From Sanguinoderma infundibulare (lineage: Eukaryota; Basidiomycota; Agaricomycetes; Polyporales; Polyporaceae), in assembly GCA_032821775.1 (NCBI GenBank), contig JAVLRN010000043.1, positions 1 through 26,336 on the forward strand: 26,336 nt of DNA. The letters are read 5' to 3'. Under the pieces are notes generated by a model. It worked only from the letters and a program-made list of their open reading frames with translations. It was not told the origin of the DNA and searched no databases. The translations under genes were made by a program, and so were the position numbers. Every line of letters starts with the position of its first letter. Position 1 is the first letter of the stretch. Shown here in pieces: positions 1-8,341 of this stretch.

Positions 1-5
1 GAAAT

Positions 6-50
6 GGATACACGCGAGATTCTGAATCCTCGCGAATCTCGCGTGTATCC
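6..50. repeat. Perfect fold-back hairpin, 17-bp arms and 11-nt loop
   Basis: Left arm GGATACACGCGAGATTC (6-22) is the exact reverse complement of 34-50, with an 11-base loop at 23-33. The older diverged paralogue of this region (around 16690-16860) carries only the right-arm sequence (CGCGTGTATCC), so the left arm looks newly made by fold-back or template switching rather than inherited. It could also be a structured element in RNA, but I see no evidence for a named family. Confidence 0.9.
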
Positions 51-840
51 AGGCGGTTTCTTCTACGTTAGTCTGTGGATAAAATTAGTCTGCATGTCAC
101 CAAGCTTGTGTGCGCCGCGGAGAATGTTAAATCGAACTCGAATGGCCGATGCGGAAACTTGGGGTTTGAAGTTTCCAATCGCGGTCACCGCCAAGAAGAC
201 AGGGCTTGCGAGACCCGCGGGCACCGCAGCTCTAGCCCATCAACTCCAAGCGGCGCGTGAGGTCGGTAGAAACATCGAGTTCTAGCAGCAGCATCGAATG
301 CAGCATGCCGATTCTTCTGGAGTGTATGCAGAGTGCCGCTGCGGCTGCGGGAAGGCCGATGACTCGCTTGGGACCGCGCTAATCGTGACGCAGCTGCTGG
401 CCATGGATGAGTTCGAGACGATACTTTGGAAGAGCTTGCTCCGGTTCAGACCTTGGGCGTATCCCATGCTGGGCGTGGGGGTCTTGGGGAGGCTGGATGG
501 ACCCGAGGGGAAGCGTCCCGGCGTGGTCGTTGCGAAGCCCACTTGCACAGTGTTGGAATGTTCAATTCCAGCTTGATCTGGCGCAAGGCTTGGTACGGAG
601 AACACTAAACCGGTTGGACAATCGAGGAGTAATGTGAGCATAAGGAACTGTATAGCACAATTCAGCACAACCATGGCCAGAATGTTCAGAACAGGATGGA
701 AAACGTACCACGTAAATGAGCTTCTGATGCAACATGCCGAAGAGTTCATTGTGGCGATAATGGAAGCGAGTGCGTTGCGAGGAGATGGCGATGATGCAAG
801 CTCGGGCTTGCGCTTGCCGAGATTTCCGCTCTAGCGATGG
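51..840. repeat. Diverged duplicate (form A) of the 16634-17262 region
   Basis: Several blocks match form B near the right of the unit: the run after the hairpin (TATCCAGG.GGTTTCT), the GTGCGCCGCGGAGAA block, the block ending CCATCAACTCCAAGCGGCGCG, and the CCATGGCCAGAA and GTTGCGAGGAGA blocks. Form A carries about 400 bases (roughly 265-665) that form B lacks. Counting back through the unit junction, form A begins near 18150. Differences between the forms near 770-815 fall mostly on third positions of a minus-strand frame reading SSPSPRNAL, suggesting that the repeat once encoded protein on the minus strand. Confidence 0.75.
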
Positions 841-1120
841 ACTTTCAAATTATTGGTGCATGCAAGCACTGCCAAGGATGATGCGCGCAGACTAGACTCA
901 CCGCCTCGTGGTACGGACTGAATTTGGTCTTGCCCATGACTTCGTTCACAGCGGTGCTCTTGCCGATCCGCGTTTTGGGCTTGCAGTCACGAAAGCGGTA
1001 CTTGTGCGTCGGCGTCGGCGACGGCAGCTTGAACATGAGCTGGGTCTCGGACGCGAGCTTGCCGTAGCCGGTCAGGCAGTACTCGTCGTCTGAGTCGTTG
1101 CCACCCTTGCTGCTCGCAGC
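282..1120 (-). pseudogene. Minus-strand two-exon candidate, 3' part of an unrecognised protein
   Basis: An upstream exon (about 1120 down to 902) reads an acidic stretch (NDSDDEYC) and then a basic one (KYRFRDCKPKTRIGKS), ending at a GTGAGT donor. A 71-nt intron (831-901) ends in CTAG, and the next exon (830-282) continues in phase to a TAA/TAG-type stop at 284-282, giving 182 residues there. The SSPSPRNAL segment of the second exon is conserved in the diverged paralogue near 17205-17240, with mainly synonymous changes. The distal part of this exon lies in the ~400 bases absent from the paralogue and may be non-genuine. No start codon or family is recognised; it could be a truncated gene or a coding part of a repeat. 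Confidence 0.4.
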
Positions 1121-1443
1121 GCGGCCATGTCCGCATCACAGCAGTCATGATCGGCGGCCGCGGTCGGGGTGGAATGAGCGCCGTCCCCAATCGAGCCAGA
1201 CTTGTCATAATACGAGCCTGTGAGGGTCGCGATGCGGCAAAGCTGTGATCAAGAGTCAGCTGTCAGTGTAAGAAACGTGGTCAGGGAAGGGATGGACCGA
1301 CTGATAGGCTCTGTGCCGTCCAAGAGCGGGTCCCTGGGATCAAAGATGTCATTAAGCGTCCTGCTAGCCACTCCTGCCGCCGAGGACCCACTCACCGACC
1401 TGGTGCGCCTTATGCCCAGCGCGTGCCACTTGAAACATTGTAG

Positions 1444-1963
1444 CCACGGACGCATACATCCGTCTCGTTGCCGCTGCGCTTTTCGGTTCCGCGCGGGTCT
1501 CGGACGGGTCTGAGGAGCTGGAAGAGGAACTGCCGTCAGAAATGCGTGTCCGTGATCTCGACGTCAAGCAGCTCAGGGCCACTTCGCAAAGTAGTACTGG
1601 CTCTTTGAGGCGGTCTCCGCGACTCCAGTCTCCCGGTTCTGTTTCAGATGTCCTGCCGGCGCAGTGAGTGAGCCATTCGACTGGCTGCCAAGCGCACTTC
1701 TCCCACTCGTGTCCATTCGTGTTGGGCTCGCTCTACGTCGGCGCGTACTCTCTTCATAAGGTTACTCCGCGAACACACGACTGAGGAAAGTGAGGATGCG
1801 CCCTCAGAATGTTGTCATCGTGCCAGAATTGGAAAGCCGGCGGAGGAGGTCGGTGATGGACGAGGGCCTTGCCCTTCTGCGGGATCATGCCCTCGGTGAA
1901 GTGTTCTGCGGTGCGGCGATGAGGGATCTCACCAAGGACGATCTGCGTGCGACGCGACCCTAT
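1444..1963 (+). pseudogene. Plus-strand exons of an unrecognised acidic protein, frame broken
   Basis: After an acceptor-like TTGTAG, 1444-1663 stays open for about 73 codons. It starts TDAYIRLVAAALFG, passes a Glu-rich run (SEELEEELPSE) and a Ser/Pro/Arg tail, and ends at a GTGAGT donor. After an acceptor near 1760 a second stretch reads LLREHTTEESEDAPSE. It then needs a one-base shift to enter NVVIVPELE and a helical segment with MDEGLALLRDHALGEVF, which runs to a GTAAGC donor at 1964. The residue composition looks like real coding sequence, but the frame change indicates decay or a base error. It may be the front of the gene whose later exon lies at 2888-3340. No function is assigned. Confidence 0.4.
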
Positions 1964-2887
1964 GTAAGCACGTGCCCCCAGCCCTGCATGCGTGCGTGCA
2001 CATGTTGCCATGACGCCGCGCCGTCCGACAAGCTCTGAACTCTCGAAGCTCGAAGTTGCGTTCGCAGTCGGGAAGGCGGAGGCGGAGAAGAGCCTCGCAA
2101 GCCGGCTGACGCGGGATGCCCATGCCCATGCCTCGCCCGTTCCCAGAGACCGCTCTGCGAAACCACGCTGTCTGCCAGTGGCCGGTGCAACTTGTTCAGC
2201 GCGAAGTGGGAACCGCGGCGTCAGGAGCAGAAACCCGTACGTACCCACCTCCTCCCTTCCGAATCCATGCTCTCCCACACCTCCTCCTCTCCCTCCTCTC
2301 ATATCCGGCCAGAGGTCGGCGCGATGATGTCGAGCGCACATAATCCAGAGGCTGCAATTGAGAACTTGAGATTGAGCACTCTTTGATCCAGGAGAATATG
2401 TGCAAGCATGAGGAGATGGTCTCACATCGCATCACAGGATTCGGAGGTCTTAGACGGAGTCTGGCAGTGTTCACGAAGCGCGTCAATCACTCGAGATTTA
2501 CAGAATGCAGATGAGTATGGAATGTGCTTACCAGACACTGTACAGATTGGGCAACCACCCGAGATCAGTTACGAGGGAAATAAGCGCTATGCGCAAATTA
2601 TGCGCACGCTGGCTACAAAGTTGCATGAAGATAATTAACGGGAGAATCTCTCCGAGTGACGCACAGCTGCTGAACATGCCCACCGCACGCCGCCGCACCG
2701 AATCCCGACCAACCAACTCCTGCCCTCGAACACAGTACTCGAATGGTCTCGCACAGCTCAAGGCGGAATTTCGATCCCGTATAACAACAAAATTGAGTAC
2801 GTACATTCATTTGTATCTCCATCCTCCGCGCGCTGACCAGCCTGGTACCGCGGGACAGGACACAAATCTGGCAATCCGAAGGCGAAT
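1964..2887. other. Stretch without a firm gene; possible weak exons
   Basis: The left part (about 2230-2320) is strongly C/T-rich on the plus strand. Around 2500-2638 a plus-strand frame reads a plausible segment (DTVQIGQPPEISYEGNKRYA and on to KLHED), ending in a stop at 2636-2638. It may be an internal exon of the gene ending at 3340, but I cannot link it in phase to its neighbours. No RNA gene or repeat was seen. Confidence 0.35.
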
Positions 2888-3340
2888 ATGGGGTGGTCGG
2901 AGAAGGGCTACGCCCTCGGCGTGGTCGTCCGCTGCAAACAGAACCTCCTCGGATGGCCCTGGTATGCAAACATCCCGTTTGCGAACCCGAGCGACCTTCT
3001 CGGCGGCCAGCCCGTCCTGCGCTTCCTCATCGCGCTCTTGAATGCCGGGATCCTTCGCTTCGAGCCCGCGAGCGAGGAGGATGTTGACCTCGCACGACGG
3101 AACTCTAAGGCCATCCTTCCGGGTGCCCCGCCGACACGCCCGCCTCCGTTCTGCTGGGGTCTGTTTGGTCGGAACGATATCGGCCTGGGTCGCTTCCGGC
3201 CGGTTACCAACCCGCTGGGCTTGCCGCTCAGACACCCAAAAGACGGTCCAAAGACCCCGAAGCTTATCCTGGACTCCGATGTTGAGGATTCGGATGCAGT
3301 GGACTCAGAGAATGAGAACGCGCAGGTGGGATGCTGGTAG
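2888..3340 (+). CDS. Probable terminal exon with a GWP...NPSDL-type module, unknown function
   Basis: This is an open frame of 150 codons from an ATG to a TAG stop. Residues 1-60 carry a Trp-rich segment: a GYALGVVVRCK start, GWPWYANIPFANPSDL, and then LRFLIALLNAGILRF. That arrangement resembles a short module seen at the start of many uncharacterised Agaricomycete proteins, typically a GW[PT] pair, NPS-L, a Leu-rich helix and G-L/C-RF. The middle is Pro-rich with GRNDIGLGRFRP, and the last 30 residues are acidic (LDSDVEDSDAVDSENEN). Coding character is good, but the ATG may be internal to a longer spliced gene that includes 1444-1963. The function is unknown; the family resemblance is from memory. 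Confidence 0.55.
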   Translation: MGWSEKGYALGVVVRCKQNLLGWPWYANIPFANPSDLLGGQPVLRFLIALLNAGILRFEPASEEDVDLARRNSKAILPGAPPTRPPPFCWGLFGRNDIGLGRFRPVTNPLGLPLRHPKDGPKTPKLILDSDVEDSDAVDSENENAQVGCW

Positions 3341-3355
3341 CTAGCACACAATGTA

Positions 3356-3439
3356 TTAGTCGTGCTCAAGGATGTTGTCCGCGATCTCGGGGTTGACGTA
3401 CACGACGATGTCGTCCTCCGTCGTGGCGGAGAGGAAGTG
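3356..3439 (-). pseudogene. Isolated terminal exon fragment ending in a VYVNPEIADN motif
   Basis: Read on the minus strand, this gives a Ser/Thr-Glu lead, then DDIVVYVNPEIADNI and a short tail to a TAA stop. The same motif (DDIIVYVNPEIADK) occurs on the minus strand at 15740-15797 inside another remnant, so both derive from one unrecognised protein family. It has no start and no clear acceptor within the visible reading frame. It overlaps nothing and follows the plus-strand exon ending at 3340 tail to tail. Confidence 0.45.
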
Positions 3440-3664
3440 CAGTGATCACCGCACCAAATGCATTCCCCAGCGGTCGTTCTGAATATGGAAAGTGAGTGAC
3501 GGCAACAGACGTCTTGATGATGGGCTGTCGACTGGGTGCATGGCAAGGGGATGAAGATCTATGAGGCCCAGAGCGCGACTGACTGAATCAAGCAATGCAT
3601 ATGCGCAGCAGATACTGAATGGTGCGCACCGTACTTGAGCGCCAGTGTGCTGATAACGTCCTAA

Positions 3665-4278
3665 CTAATGGCACCAATGTTTGTCGTCGGCAAGGAGGCG
3701 GATGAACTCCGAGTTGGTCATACGACTGACGCTAGGGTGCATGGTTGAGTAATCATTGACATCAATCAGACATTGCTGGCGAATGTGACCGTGATTGGGT
3801 TCACCGCTGACACTGCGATGGGCCATGAAAGAAGACGTAGTGTGCATGGCCATGATCTAGCAGACAGCAGAGCGGAAGCGATCTTTGGGGGTCATGAAAG
3901 CCAGGCGTTCCGGACATTGGTCTACTCACCCATCAAAACGATTGGCCGAACATCTGATGGAAGAGGGTTGGATGGTCGCTGTTCCCGCATACGGCGCTGA
4001 CTCGAAAACCCCGGATGGCAACTGGGTCCAGTCTAGTCTCTGTATTTGATGGCGTGCAAGGTCAGAAAATAAAAGTTTACCCCACACAGCAATGGTAACA
4101 CACTCACGCTGGCGATGGGGCAGTCATTGATGCAGCGATGATCGTGGTAGAGAGCAAAGAGCGACGGCAATGACACGAACATCCGAGGGCAGCGCCACAA
4201 GGGTCCAAGCGCCCGCAGCTGCCATTTGCGGAATCCCGCTCTCTCATAAACCTCCATCAGCCCTGACCTCGCTTCCAC
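3665..4278 (-). pseudogene. Minus-strand three-exon gene remnant, unknown product
   Basis: Exon A (4278 down to 4108) ends in a GTGAGT donor and carries KWQLRALGPLW and LPSLFALYHDHRC segments. A 68-nt intron (4040-4107, with a CTGAC branch-like site and CAG end) leads in phase to exon B (4039-3930), reading RLDWTQLPSGVFESAPYAG and ending at another GTGAGT donor. A 73-nt intron (3857-3929) leads to exon C (3856-3665), with HGHIRQQCLIDVNDY, HPSVSRMTN and a stop after DDKHWC. Exon B to C is out of phase by one base, so the gene appears frameshifted unless the junction is misread. The first exon lacks a certain start. The consistent splice signals argue that this was a real gene; I do not recognise the family. 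Confidence 0.45.
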
Positions 4279-4675
4279 TCATTCGTTTCAACCCCTGCTG
4301 CGCTCTGCTACAGTATTCATGTGCTCACCAGTTCTGGACCATGGCAATGCAGACTGCTCTCCGCCGACAATTTCTTCCAATCAGCACTCATCAGCAGCCA
4401 CCGCCAGCCTGTCAGTTCCTATCCGAGTTGATTCAGCCGCAACAGAACCACCCAAGCGGTGGAGCAGCTCGCGCAGCTGAGTCAGGCTACGCCGCGGCCG
4501 GAGATTGAGCCTGTGTGGGCGGAGACAGGGCCAGACCTTGGACGATGGTATTTCTCTTTGAGCCGCCACAATAACTTGCAGACAATTATTTTCCAACAAA
4601 TTTGACCTTGAGCGATCAATGTAGAGTTGGTAGGTGGATTCATAGCATCTGCACTATGTCGGGGGCTCCGGAGGG

Positions 4676-4726
4676 GGTGAGTACACAGAGGAGGCGAAGG
4701 ACGTGTACTTGAAGCACTGCTACCCA
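4676..4726 (+). pseudogene. Short O-fucosyltransferase-like fragment abutting telomere-like DNA
   Basis: The plus-strand frame reads GEYTEEAKDVYLKHCYP. The YLKHCYP core, and its nucleotide sequence (TACTTGAAGCACTGCTACCC), recur on the minus strand at about 6529-6550 within a longer fragment of the same protein. Here the similarity stops exactly where the sequence turns into GGGTTAGG repeats, as if the gene had been broken and joined to telomere-like DNA. It is too short for a product; assignment rests on the longer fragment at 6367-6694. Confidence 0.5.
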
Positions 4727-4727
4727 G

Positions 4728-5110
4728 GGTTAGGTGCAAGGTTAGGGCTAACCTAGGTTAGCGATTCCCTGGGTTTTGCGTCAGCTGAACAGTACACCAT
4801 ACGTATGTATACATTGAATGAATCCCAGTGCAGATTTTTGTAGGCAACAAAAATTCAGTTCAGGGTTAATTATTGTCTGCGGAAGCCCCCTCGCCGAAAT
4901 GGGTAGCACGCTCAGGTTAGGGGCACGGGTTAGGGGCAAGGTTGACATAGGTTAGCGAATTTGAAGGCTCCGGTTGGTTTTGCGTGGGTAAAACGAATAC
5001 CGTATCAATCCCAATTCATGTGGATATGTATACTACAAATTCCAAGGCGCAGAACACGCGTGAAGAGAACTTTGGGGGGTTAGGGCCAGGGTAGTGTTAA
5101 GTTTAAGCCG
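4728..5110 (+). repeat. Degenerate interstitial telomere-like repeats
   Basis: Several TTAGGG, GGTTAGGGGC and AACCTAGGTTAG units occur in three clusters near 4728-4765, 4913-4965 and 5075-5105. The first two clusters begin parallel blocks of about 180 bases (each continues GGTTAGCGA, then GGTTTTGCGT and an A-rich part), so the array is a degenerate tandem repeat rather than a simple telomere tract. TTAGGG is the usual basidiomycete telomere unit (established knowledge). This suggests a subtelomeric origin or a fused or healed chromosome end. No coding sequence is seen inside. Confidence 0.65.
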
Positions 5111-6151
5111 CTTCCACTTTGGGAAGGTGAGCGCTCTCGACTAGGCCTTGTCTCTCGACCACCACCCTTCAGCTGGATTACGCAGACTTGGACAAATTCA
5201 ACTGCTTCAAAGTGTCCCTGGTCCATGTGCATTTGACGGCCTCCGCGGCGGTGACGACATTCAGCAAGGACGCATCAGACGACGGATAGCATCCGCTTGT
5301 TGGTGGCGGCGGCAACGGCGGCGAAGGCCATCGGAACGTCCCCAGATTCGCGCTCAGGTCTCTGGGGCGACAATCGCGCGTTATGAGTGTGTGTTATTTT
5401 CACTGTATTCACAGACTCTCGCCTGATTTTTATTGCGGTCGACTGTCCGATCACACCTAGCCTTGGAGACGTTGGTCGTGTTCATGTCTGCCGGACTTTG
5501 CAGAGCGGTTCCTGATTATCGATGTTAGTACAGTACAACCTCGCTTGATGTCGCCAGGAGTACTTACGCCGTTCAAAAGCACCCCAGATAGGGAAGGCAA
5601 CAATACAGTCTCAGAAATTACAGAGGCCGTCAGGGCTGATACATTGCACACCGCGTCTGATCAAGTCCCTGGATCATATCGGCGAAATTCGGTTGAAGGA
5701 ACGTTGCAAGCTTGCTGTCTGCATAAGCCTCCGAGTATCGAACCGTCGCTTGCACTGGCGAGTTGCGACAGCGCGTGGAGCCCTGCGTAATTCGTTCACA
5801 GCCGTGCATCTCTTTCCCAAGCATCGTCCCCGGTGTCTGGCTGCTCCGATGGGTACGCTTTGGCATCTTGAGCCAATATACACAGCCGACGCAACCCTTG
5901 ATTTGTCAAAAATGAGCCTGTGCGCGCGTCCTCTGCCCAACAACATCACGTCCCCGGTACGAGACCCTCCGAGACCTCAACAAAGTCCTTGTCTGGCCCA
6001 CTCGAGCATACGCAAAGATATGGTAGTACAATGAATATATTGGGACGCGGACGGCGGCAGAGAGATACAGCGTTACCGCTCGATGGCATCTCGCTTCGCA
6101 CCTCCGTGCAGATCTGTGTTCGAAAATTGTACCGACCCAGGCCCCGATCGC
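5111..6151. other. About 1 kb without a recognisable gene
   Basis: Near 5170-5292 a plus-strand frame reads a short plausible segment (LDYADLDKFNCFKVSLVHVH) to a stop, possibly an old exon. It is followed by a GGC-rich run (about 5305-5325). The longest other frames (about 113 codons at 5693-6034) have Arg/Ser-rich translations typical of chance frames in GC-rich DNA. No tRNA, rRNA or repeat was identified. The twin stretch is 23320-24360. Confidence 0.5.
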
Positions 6152-6312
6152 GATTTTCGAGTGCGAGGTCAACGGACGTGGTCATGGCGGCCGTCGCGAC
6201 TTGCCGTGTACCTAGATGCGTGGATGGTTAGCCGACCTTGAAACCGCGTTTGCAGAAAGGGGATCAGAAAGAAATTGGCGTCTGCAACGCGGAGATCGCT
6301 TCACAAACCGAC
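6152..6312 (+). repeat. Left member of a diverged direct repeat pair
   Basis: Matches 6738-6896 at clearly above-chance identity. The shared anchors are GTCGCGACTTGCCG, a run around GGATGGTTAGCCGAC, and GGATCAGAA...GAAATTGGCGT...GGAGATCGC. The spacing is about 586 bases, and the pair brackets the O-fucosyltransferase-like fragments. It could be a remnant of a segmental duplication or of very short terminal repeats; I see no TG...CA ends or primer site that would make it an LTR pair. Confidence 0.7.
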
Positions 6313-6366
6313 CCCACAGCCCGGAATGCGTTAGGACGAGAAGTATGATTGCACCATGTGCGAGCG

Positions 6367-6694
6367 ACCGTTCTAGCGCAACCATTCAATTCCCGGACAT
6401 ACTCGCCCAGCTCCTCCTTCAGCTCCGCCACCCACGGCTGCTTCCCATTCATCATGATGTACACGTTCTTCAACCCCCGTCCCGCCGGCCTCGCTCACCC
6501 TCTGGACGATCTGCGCGATGTCCGGGTAGCAGTGCTTCAAGTACATACCTGAGCGTAAACTCCTCTGGTGGGACAAGATCACGAGCAGTTGTGATTTGAT
6601 GCTCAGCTGGGAGCAGCGGTTCGTCGCGCAGTCGGTGGACATGCTGGTCAGGCAGCGGGCGCAGGTGATCCTCGGGAACGGGGTGCACCGGTGA
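6367..6694. pseudogene. Scrambled O-fucosyltransferase-like pseudogene (two opposed fragments)
   Basis: The minus strand, about 6590 down to 6367, reads LVPPEEFTLR, then YLKHCYPDIAQIVQRVSEAG, then after a one-base shift KNVYIMMNGKQPWVAELKEE. The plus strand, about 6579-6694, reads SSCDLMLSWEQRFVAQS, then VDMLVRQRAQVILGNG and a premature stop. The second set matches, from memory, the C-terminal part of GDP-fucose protein O-fucosyltransferase-like proteins common in Agaricomycetes (a WEQ..VAQ..DM....RAQV..GNG pattern); the first matches their preceding segment. In an intact gene both parts would lie on one strand, so an inversion breakpoint lies near 6560-6590. With the frameshift, missing N-terminal domain and stop, no enzyme can be made. 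Confidence 0.6.
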
Positions 6695-6737
6695 TCGTGT
6701 CCGTGTTTGTTTTCCCTCGCCGACCGACACGCAGGTA

Positions 6738-6896
6738 CGAAGTTTGGGTGCGAGAACGTCGGACGCAGTCGTCGCGACTTGCCGGGTGCCTAGATGAATG
6801 GATGGTTAGCCGACATCGAAACCGCGTATTCAGAAATGGGATCAGAAGGAAATTGGCGTGTACATCACGGAGATCGCGTCGGAAACCAGGAGCGGC
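6738..6896 (+). repeat. Right member of the diverged direct repeat pair
   Basis: Partner of 6152-6312, in the same orientation; the two members differ by scattered substitutions and a small gap, so the duplication is older than the 18.2-kb repeat. Confidence 0.7.
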
Positions 6897-7333
6897 GGTG
6901 GGAGAATGCGGACGCAGACGCACAGATTTTCCCAAATCCGGGCGGCCGCAGAGTGGGTAGAAACCATCCTGGCACGCACAGACTGCCGTACGAGGTATTT
7001 AAGGGAGGCTGGAGGTTGGAGGTTCCGCATTCCCGTCCCCGCCCATCCGCTACTGCCCGCGCGCCCTCGTTCTTCCGCTGAGTCCATAGCCCGTCCTGTC
7101 CATCCGCCATCCCCGGCTTGCTTTTGTGTTCCTGTTCCATGCGTTCGGGTTGAAGTCCGGCGGTCTGCGGAGTGTCCGTCGTCCGGACCATCGCGGCGAG
7201 GCGGTACGTTGTTGGTTGGTTTCTAACTGGAATCGTTTGACGTTGATCGTGCTTGTACTTGTAGCGCGATGTTCACTGGCCAGAGGGAGGACGCACTGCT
7301 GACGGCGGTCGCTGTCCACTTCAGGTAGCTCAC

Positions 7334-7583
7334 GTGCCGAGGGTATCGTCGTCGTGAGGTACAGCACCATGTAGATGACGATGCTCGGCACGAAGAGCTT
7401 CCAGATCTCCCTGGACGGCGGCACGGCGCAGTGTGTGAACTTGGGCCCAGGTGAGTGAACGGCGACGACGTTGATGTTGTGGCAGATCGTCCGGAGGAGA
7501 CAGATTGCGCAGATTGTGGCTATCGTCAGTATGCCCACGAATGCCGCGCGTGCGAGGGTGTCCTTGGAGTAGACGTAGCATAT
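7334..7583 (-). pseudogene. Membrane-protein exon fragment with two hydrophobic helices
   Basis: The minus-strand frame begins CYVYSKDTLARAAF and continues into a first hydrophobic helix (GILTIATICAICLLRTI). A polar loop with Cys and Pro (GPKFTHCAVPPSREIWK) follows, and then a second helix (LFVPSIVIYMVLYLTTTI). The exon closes at a GTGAGC donor (minus strand, just below 7334). An in-frame stop lies directly upstream, and no following exon is recognised, so only a fragment is present. The layout (a loop ending W-LFVP before a VLY-TT helix) is reminiscent of DUF6533-type basidiomycete membrane proteins; that is a tentative memory-based suggestion. Confidence 0.4.
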
Positions 7584-8341
7584 TCACCGACTAGCCTTGA
7601 ATTCGGTCTTCCGCGCATGTATCATGATTTTTGACGTAGCTAGTTCGGGAACTCGGATCAAGTGAGTGGTGGTGGTAACTAGAGCTTATATAGCTACGAA
7701 CTGGGGCGAATGAGATGGATTCCCATTGCGGCGCGATAAGATGTTGGAGCGAGGTTGCATTGCGGACGATACATGACGTCGTGCAAGGTCGCAGCTGGCG
7801 ACACGCGTCGTTGTGCTGCATGCAGTCCCATGGGAGGCCCTAGATTCGACGAAGTCGTCCTGCTTGTGCTTCTGGACGGGATTTGCGTCCGGATGTACGT
7901 ACCGGTCATCCTTATCGTGATTTCTGTCAGGGTACGGTTATGTTGAGTACAGCCGCCCAGCGCACCTCGAGATCGGACGCAGGCTGGAGATCCCTGCTAA
8001 GATAGCGAAGTCGTTAAGAGCCTTGAGGGTCAGAAACAAGCTGGACGGTGTCGCTTCCGATGGTCGCGGATGACGCGTTTGTCTGTGTTTGGCGCCGGAT
8101 CGGGCCGGCGACTGTTCTTCTGGCATGAGATGACATCGAGCGTCGACGCGTCGACATCGACTTGGACCGGCGATGGAACCCGGCATCGAGGCGCATCTCA
8201 GGCTAGCATCTAACCAGTCGCTGCCCTCTACCGCAACTTGGACGGCCTTCGGCCTTTGTTTCTCGCCATCGCTATGCAACACCCCACAGACATAGAACAC
8301 CATCCTAGGCGACACCTTCCGCACACCTGTATCCAACAACC
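7584..8341. other. Upstream region of the polymerase gene, no gene recognised
   Basis: This stretch contains an A/T element CTTATATAGCT near 7684-7694, which could be a core promoter, but it lies about 650 bases before the polymerase start and no product follows it closely. The last 60 bases before the polymerase ATG are C-rich and A/C-rich (ACCCCACAGACATAGAACACC and on to CCAACAACC), a reasonable fungal leader context. The exact long repeat ends inside this region at 8127, so promoter and gene straddle the repeat edge. Partial twin: 25793-26336. Confidence 0.35.

Larger units (their letters stand above)
1..8127. repeat. First copy of an exact long direct repeat (18,209-bp period)
   Basis: This stretch recurs at 18210-26336 with a constant offset of 18,209 bases. 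Every open reading frame in all six frames reappears at exactly +18,209 with the same translation, so there are no indels and probably no substitutions. The second copy is cut only by the window end. The repeat starts and ends inside ordinary sequence, without terminal inverted repeats or LTRs at its borders, which fits a circular unit read past its own start or a tandem array better than a transposon with defined ends. Confidence 0.97.

Noticed and set aside
1754..2425. 223-codon minus-strand frame
   Set aside because: Antisense to better-supported plus-strand exons and a CT-rich tract; composition (Arg/Ala/Gly/His) is typical of a shadow frame in GC-rich DNA.
6152..6896. LTR retrotransposon bracketed by the direct repeats
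   Set aside because: No TG...CA ends, primer-binding site, polypurine tract, or gag/pol reading frames between the repeats.
6996..7003. TATTTAAG as a TATA-type promoter
   Set aside because: No credible coding start follows it, and such A/T octamers occur by chance.
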